From NCBI RefSeq assembly GCF_004362855.1, contig NZ_SNXW01000007.1:124001-188000 (forward strand): 64,000 nucleotides of DNA, written 5' to 3'. The stretch is from Aquabacterium commune (GTDB taxonomy: Bacteria > Pseudomonadota > Gammaproteobacteria > Burkholderiales > Burkholderiaceae_C). Shown here one piece after another: positions 60,815 through 64,000 of the stretch. The translations under genes were made by a program, and so were the position numbers. Below the pieces are notes generated by a model that was not told the DNA's origin, did not search any database, and saw only the letters and a list, made by a program, of their open reading frames with translations. How positions within the stretch are numbered: the stretch's first letter is position 1; every line of letters begins with the position of its first letter.

Positions 60815-61882
60815 TCAGGCGGCCGCAGCGCGGCTCAGGCGGTCGCGCACGCCGTCCCACGCGGGGCCTTCGGGCGGGGCTTCCACCCAGATCTGGGCGA
60901 CGCCGGTGGCGTCCATCTCGCGCAGGTCGGCGAAGAGGTCGTGGGCCGCCGTGACGGCGTCGCCCGGCATGGACAGGTGCACCACGCCCGGGTGGCGCGG
61001 GTGGTGGGCCCACAGGCTGCGCGAATAGACGGCCACGCGCGGCGCCACGCCCGGCGTGGCCAGGTGCTGGGCGGTGAGTTCGGGCTCGATGACGTCCAGG
61101 CCGACGGCCAATTGCGCGTCGCTCATCAAGACGACACGGGCGCGCGGCGCGTAGTGCGACAGCAGCGTGCCCGAGGCCTTGGGCGCGTTCGGGTCGGGCG
61201 CCTCCGGCCTGGACCACAGCAGCGGCTCGCCCGCGGCCGCTTCCAGCTCGGCCATGGTGAGGCGACCCGGGCGCAGCAGCACGGGCTGGCCGCGCGAGCA
61301 ATCCACGATGGTGGACTCGATGCCGACTTCGCAGGGGCCGCCGTCGAGCACCCAGACCTCGTCCAGGCCCTGGCCTTGTCCGGCGAACTCTTCGGCGACG
61401 TGCGCCGCCCGCGTCGGGCTGATGCGACCGAAGCGGTTGGCGCTGGGCGCGGCCACGCCGAGGATGTCGCGCTGGGCACAGGCATCGAGCAACTGGCGGG
61501 CCACGGGGTGGTCGGGACAGCGCAGGCCGATGGTGTCCTGGCCACCGGCCGCCGCACGGGCCATGTCGGGGTGACGCGGCACGATCACGGTCAGGGGCCC
61601 CGGCCAGAAGGCGCGCACCAGGCGCTGGGCCACCGGCGGGAAGGCGCTGACGAAGTGCAGGGCCGCGGCCTCGTTGGGCACGTGGACGATGAGCGGATGG
61701 TCGGCCGGCCTGCCCTTGGCCGCGAAGATGCGGGCCACGGCGGCGTCGTCATCGGCCCGGGCGCCGAGGCCGTAAACGGTTTCGGTGGGCAGGGCCAGCA
61801 GGCCGCCATCGGCCAGGCGCTGCGCGGCCTGTTCGATGGCGTCGGGCTGCAGGGCGGGGTCGAGCAGGCGCATGGTGGGCAT
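60815..61882 (-). CDS. sua5: L-threonylcarbamoyladenylate synthase (Sua5 type, TsaC)
   Basis: Makes threonylcarbamoyl-AMP from threonine, bicarbonate and ATP for tRNA t6A modification. The 355-residue protein is of the long Sua5 type: YrdC domain (LLALPTETVYGLGARADDD; KGRPADHPLIVHV; WPGPLTVIV; GVAAPSANRFGRISPT; IVDCSRG; LLRPG) and a C-terminal Sua5 domain from the linker SGTLLSHYAPRA onward. Starts at 61882 or 61873 are both possible. It lies 22 bases after purK in the same direction; tsaB, acting in the same pathway, is nearby. Confidence 0.95.
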   Translation of the reverse strand: MPTMRLLDPALQPDAIEQAAQRLADGGLLALPTETVYGLGARADDDAAVARIFAAKGRPADHPLIVHVPNEAAALHFVSAFPPVAQRLVRAFWPGPLTVIVPRHPDMARAAAGGQDTIGLRCPDHPVARQLLDACAQRDILGVAAPSANRFGRISPTRAAHVAEEFAGQGQGLDEVWVLDGGPCEVGIESTIVDCSRGQPVLLRPGRLTMAELEAAAGEPLLWSRPEAPDPNAPKASGTLLSHYAPRARVVLMSDAQLAVGLDVIEPELTAQHLATPGVAPRVAVYSRSLWAHHPRHPGVVHLSMPGDAVTAAHDLFADLREMDATGVAQIWVEAPPEGPAWDGVRDRLSRAAAA

Positions 61883-61904
61883 CGGGGTGTTCAAGACCTG
61901 GCGA

Positions 61905-63089
61905 TCAGAACGGCGCGATGCCCAGAATGGCCGCGGCCTGCAGCGCCGTGGCGCGGGCGGCTTGCGGCGTGGCACCGGTGACCGTCAGGTGGCCCATCTT
62001 GCGGCCAGCACGCGCTTCGGCCTTGCCGTAGAGGTGCAGGTGGGTGCCGGACAGGGCCAGCACGGCGGCCCAGTCCGGCTCTTGCTGGACCGTCACGCCA
62101 CCGGGGAACCACAGGTCGCCCAGCAGGTTGAGCATCAGGCAGGGGCTGTGCAGCACGGGCGCGACCAGGGGCAGGCCGGTCATGGCGCGCACCTGCAGCT
62201 CGAACTGCGACACGTCGCAGGCGTCGATGGTGTGGTGACCGCTGTTGTGCGGGCGCGGGGCCATCTCGTTGGCGACGATGCGGCCATCGGCCAGCACGAA
62301 GAACTCGGTGCACAGCACGCCGACGTAGTCCATGGACGCGGCGATCTGGTGCGCCGAGGCACAGGCCTGTTGCGAGACCGCTTCCGTCACGTTGGGCGCG
62401 GGCACCGTGGTCACGGCGAGGATGCCGTCACGGTGCAGGTTCTGCTGCAGCGGGAAGTGCACGATCTGGCCGTCGCGGCCTCGGGCCACGATGACGCTGA
62501 CCTCGTAGGCCAGGGGCAGCATCTTCTCCAGCACGCAGCCCACGCGCTGCAAGTCGTCCCAGGCCGCGATGAGCTCGGCGCGCGTCTTCACGCGGACCTG
62601 GCCCTTGCCGTCGTAGCCCATGCGCGATGTTTTGAGGATGCCGGGCAGCAGGTCGTCGGTGACGGCGGCCAGTTGCTCGGGCGTCTCGATGATGGCGTGC
62701 GGGGCGCAGTCCACGCCGCAGCCGACGAAGTGGGCCTTCTCGCGGGCGCGGTCCTGGCAGATGGCCACGGACGCTCCGGCGGGCGCCACCGGACGGGTCT
62801 GAGCCAGTTGCTCGAGGGCCGCGGCGGGCACGTTCTCGAACTCGGTGGTGATGGCGTCGGCCACGCGGGCCAGCTCGGTCAGGCCGGCGGCGTCGAGGTA
62901 GGCCGTGCGGATGTGTTCGTGCGACACGAGCCCGGCGGGGCTGGTGGCATCGGCATCGAGCACGGCGGTGCGGTAGCCCATGCTTTGCGCGGCGTGCACG
63001 AACATGCGGCCCAGTTGGCCGCCGCCCATCACGCCCAGGGTCGCACCCGGCAAGATCACGGGCAGGATCACGTCCTTGGCGGCGCTCAT
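61905..63089 (-). CDS. purK: N5-carboxyaminoimidazole ribonucleotide synthase
   Basis: ATP-grasp enzyme that carboxylates aminoimidazole ribonucleotide to N5-CAIR in purine synthesis. The 394-residue protein opens with [19 protein letters not shown] (in two parts), and contains [13 protein letters not shown], the ATP-grasp region [17 protein letters not shown], and [18 protein letters not shown]. Its ATG overlaps the stop of purE (ATGA), so the two successive enzymes are made together. Sua5 is downstream. Cytoplasmic. Confidence 0.98.
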   Translation of the reverse strand: MSAAKDVILPVILPGATLGVMGGGQLGRMFVHAAQSMGYRTAVLDADATSPAGLVSHEHIRTAYLDAAGLTELARVADAITTEFENVPAAALEQLAQTRPVAPAGASVAICQDRAREKAHFVGCGVDCAPHAIIETPEQLAAVTDDLLPGILKTSRMGYDGKGQVRVKTRAELIAAWDDLQRVGCVLEKMLPLAYEVSVIVARGRDGQIVHFPLQQNLHRDGILAVTTVPAPNVTEAVSQQACASAHQIAASMDYVGVLCTEFFVLADGRIVANEMAPRPHNSGHHTIDACDVSQFELQVRAMTGLPLVAPVLHSPCLMLNLLGDLWFPGGVTVQQEPDWAAVLALSGTHLHLYGKAEARAGRKMGHLTVTGATPQAARATALQAAAILGIAPF

Positions 63090-63652
63090 GCCTGGCCGCC
63101 TTCCGGTGCGGGCATCGTCAGGTCGTTCGTCATCGCGCGGGCGACTTCGGTCTGGCGGGCGCGGAAGGCGTCGAGCTTGGCGCGCAAGGCGGGATGGCTG
63201 CCCGCCAGCATGGCCACGGCGAACAGCGCCGCGTTGCCCGCACCGGCCGTGCCGATGGCAAACGTCGCCACCGGGATGCCCTTGGGCATCTGCACGATGG
63301 AGTGCAGCGAATCCACGCCCTGCAAGTGGCGCGAGGGCACGGGCACGCCCAGCACGGGCACCGTGGTCTTGGCCGCCAGCATGCCAGGCAGGTGGGCGGC
63401 ACCGCCAGCGCCGGCGATGATGGCCACCAGGCCGCGGTCGGCGGCGGCTTCGGCGTAGCGGAACATGTCGTCGGGCATGCGGTGGGCCGAAACGACCCGG
63501 GCCTCGAAGGCGATGCCGAACTCGGTGAGAATGTCGGCAGCGTGGCGCATCACGTCCCAGTCGCTGCTGGAGCCCATGACCACGCCGACCTGGATGGCTT
63601 GCTGTTCTGTCTGCATCGGGCTGCTGGACGTCGTGTGGGGGGCTGTGCTCAC
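63086..63652 (-). CDS. purE: N5-carboxyaminoimidazole ribonucleotide mutase
   Basis: Rearranges N5-CAIR to CAIR, the step after PurK. The conserved [24 protein letters not shown] and [14 protein letters not shown] elements identify class I PurE. The start is uncertain: GTG at 63652 has AGGAG 6 bases upstream and gives 188 residues with a short unstructured extension, whereas ATG at 63616 gives the classical N-terminus ([13 protein letters not shown]) but almost no ribosome site. Divergent from the thioredoxin-domain gene. Operon purE-purK-sua5. Confidence 0.96.
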   Translation of the reverse strand: MSTAPHTTSSSPMQTEQQAIQVGVVMGSSSDWDVMRHAADILTEFGIAFEARVVSAHRMPDDMFRYAEAAADRGLVAIIAGAGGAAHLPGMLAAKTTVPVLGVPVPSRHLQGVDSLHSIVQMPKGIPVATFAIGTAGAGNAALFAVAMLAGSHPALRAKLDAFRARQTEVARAMTNDLTMPAPEGGQA

Positions 63653-63749
63653 CGCGGGCTCCTGTCTCGTCAAACCCTGGATTTTAGGCGCTGCCCACGT
63701 TCTGCGCTGCGCAAGCCGCCACACCTGTCGCCCTCACTTTTGCTGACCC

Positions 63750-64000
63750 ATGATCGACATCACCCTCGCGAACTTCGAATCCGACCTGCTGGCCGCCTCG
63801 CAGCAGGTGCCGATCCTGCTGGACATCTGGGCGCCGTGGTGCGGCCCGTGCAAGCAGCTGGGCCCGGTGCTGGAAGGCCTGGAGACCGAGTACCAGGGCC
63901 GCTTCACGCTGGCCAAGCTCAATGCCGATGAGCAGCAGGAGATCGCCGGCCAGCTCTCGGAGATGTTCGGCGTGCGCTCCATCCCGTTTTGCGTGATGTT
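63750..64000 (+). CDS. Thioredoxin-domain protein, probably CnoX/YbbN-type co-chaperone (partial)
   Basis: The first 83 residues of a thioredoxin-fold protein cut by the window end. The active-site motif WAPWCGPCK (Cys31, Cys34) is intact, followed by LAKLNADEQQEIA and the cis-proline region VRSIPFCVM. The N-terminus MIDITLANFESDLL and Gln/Glu-rich helix resemble YbbN (CnoX) more than small thioredoxins, but the TPR part that would prove this is outside the window. In YbbN of gammaproteobacteria the motif is often SxxC; here both cysteines remain, so redox activity is possible. Divergent from purE. Confidence 0.85.
   Translation, partial: MIDITLANFESDLLAASQQVPILLDIWAPWCGPCKQLGPVLEGLETEYQGRFTLAKLNADEQQEIAGQLSEMFGVRSIPFCVM

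Overview
This is a contiguous stretch of a high-GC betaproteobacterial chromosome, most likely Burkholderiales (Comamonadaceae or a Leptothrix/Ideonella/Aquabacterium-type relative). The evidence is gene content and order: a LysM protein divergent from def-fmt-htpX, yajC-secD-secF followed by a DUF1631 gene, dacA-ybeD, hemJ facing hemB, tsaB-rimI-uracil glycosylase, and purK-purE, all GC-rich and densely packed. No phage, insertion sequence, CRISPR array, tRNA or rRNA was seen.

Left end (1-5.8 kb): the tail of a probable TetR regulator, a bidirectional terminator, then a compact export island. It has a 61-residue peptide with a class-II-microcin-like double-glycine leader, and divergent from it a TolC-like outer membrane channel, a HlyD/CvaA-type adaptor and a CvaB-type ABC exporter with an N-terminal C39 peptidase. 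Together these make a complete one-substrate type I secretion line that should cut the leader after GG and release a 46-residue cysteine-free peptide. No immunity gene is evident.

5.8-17.9 kb is accessory metabolism. An HSL-type esterase and an SDR dehydrogenase sit opposite a TetR regulator whose start codon lies in an imperfect palindrome. Then come a secreted pectin-acetylesterase-like hydrolase, an animal-type heme peroxidase, a SufR-like Fe-S regulator, a Tat-exported ferritin-like protein behind an FNR-like box, a periplasmic cytochrome c, the zinc-independent GTP cyclohydrolase FolE2 overlapped by a membrane protein, and a vanadium haloperoxidase-like protein. Several of these genes concern oxidants or redox state.

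17.9-25 kb is housekeeping: lipA, lipB, dprA, a LysM protein, def, fmt and htpX. 25-42 kb is a surface-behaviour block: a CHASE-PAS-PAS-GGDEF-EAL protein, convergent with a twelve-gene MSHA-type pilus operon read leftwards as mshI-J-K-L-E-G-A-Q-C-D-O-P. MshE carries two N-terminal c-di-GMP-binding repeats, so the neighbouring GGDEF-EAL protein is a plausible source of its signal.

42-64 kb is mainly core genes: DUF1631, secF, secD, yajC, ybeD, dacA, a small hydrolase, a thioredoxin-like ferredoxin, a VanZ-like protein, hemJ, a possible small RNA, hemB, a CorA-like transporter, a family 4 uracil-DNA glycosylase, rimI, tsaB, dacB, a SemiSWEET, an odd SGNH lipoprotein, the Sua5/TsaC gene, purK, purE and the start of a thioredoxin-domain gene cut by the window end.

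The most interesting signals are the double-glycine peptide export island, the MSHA operon with its c-di-GMP link, the candidate small RNA between hemJ and hemB, the FNR-like box, and the SGNH protein without the usual catalytic serine.
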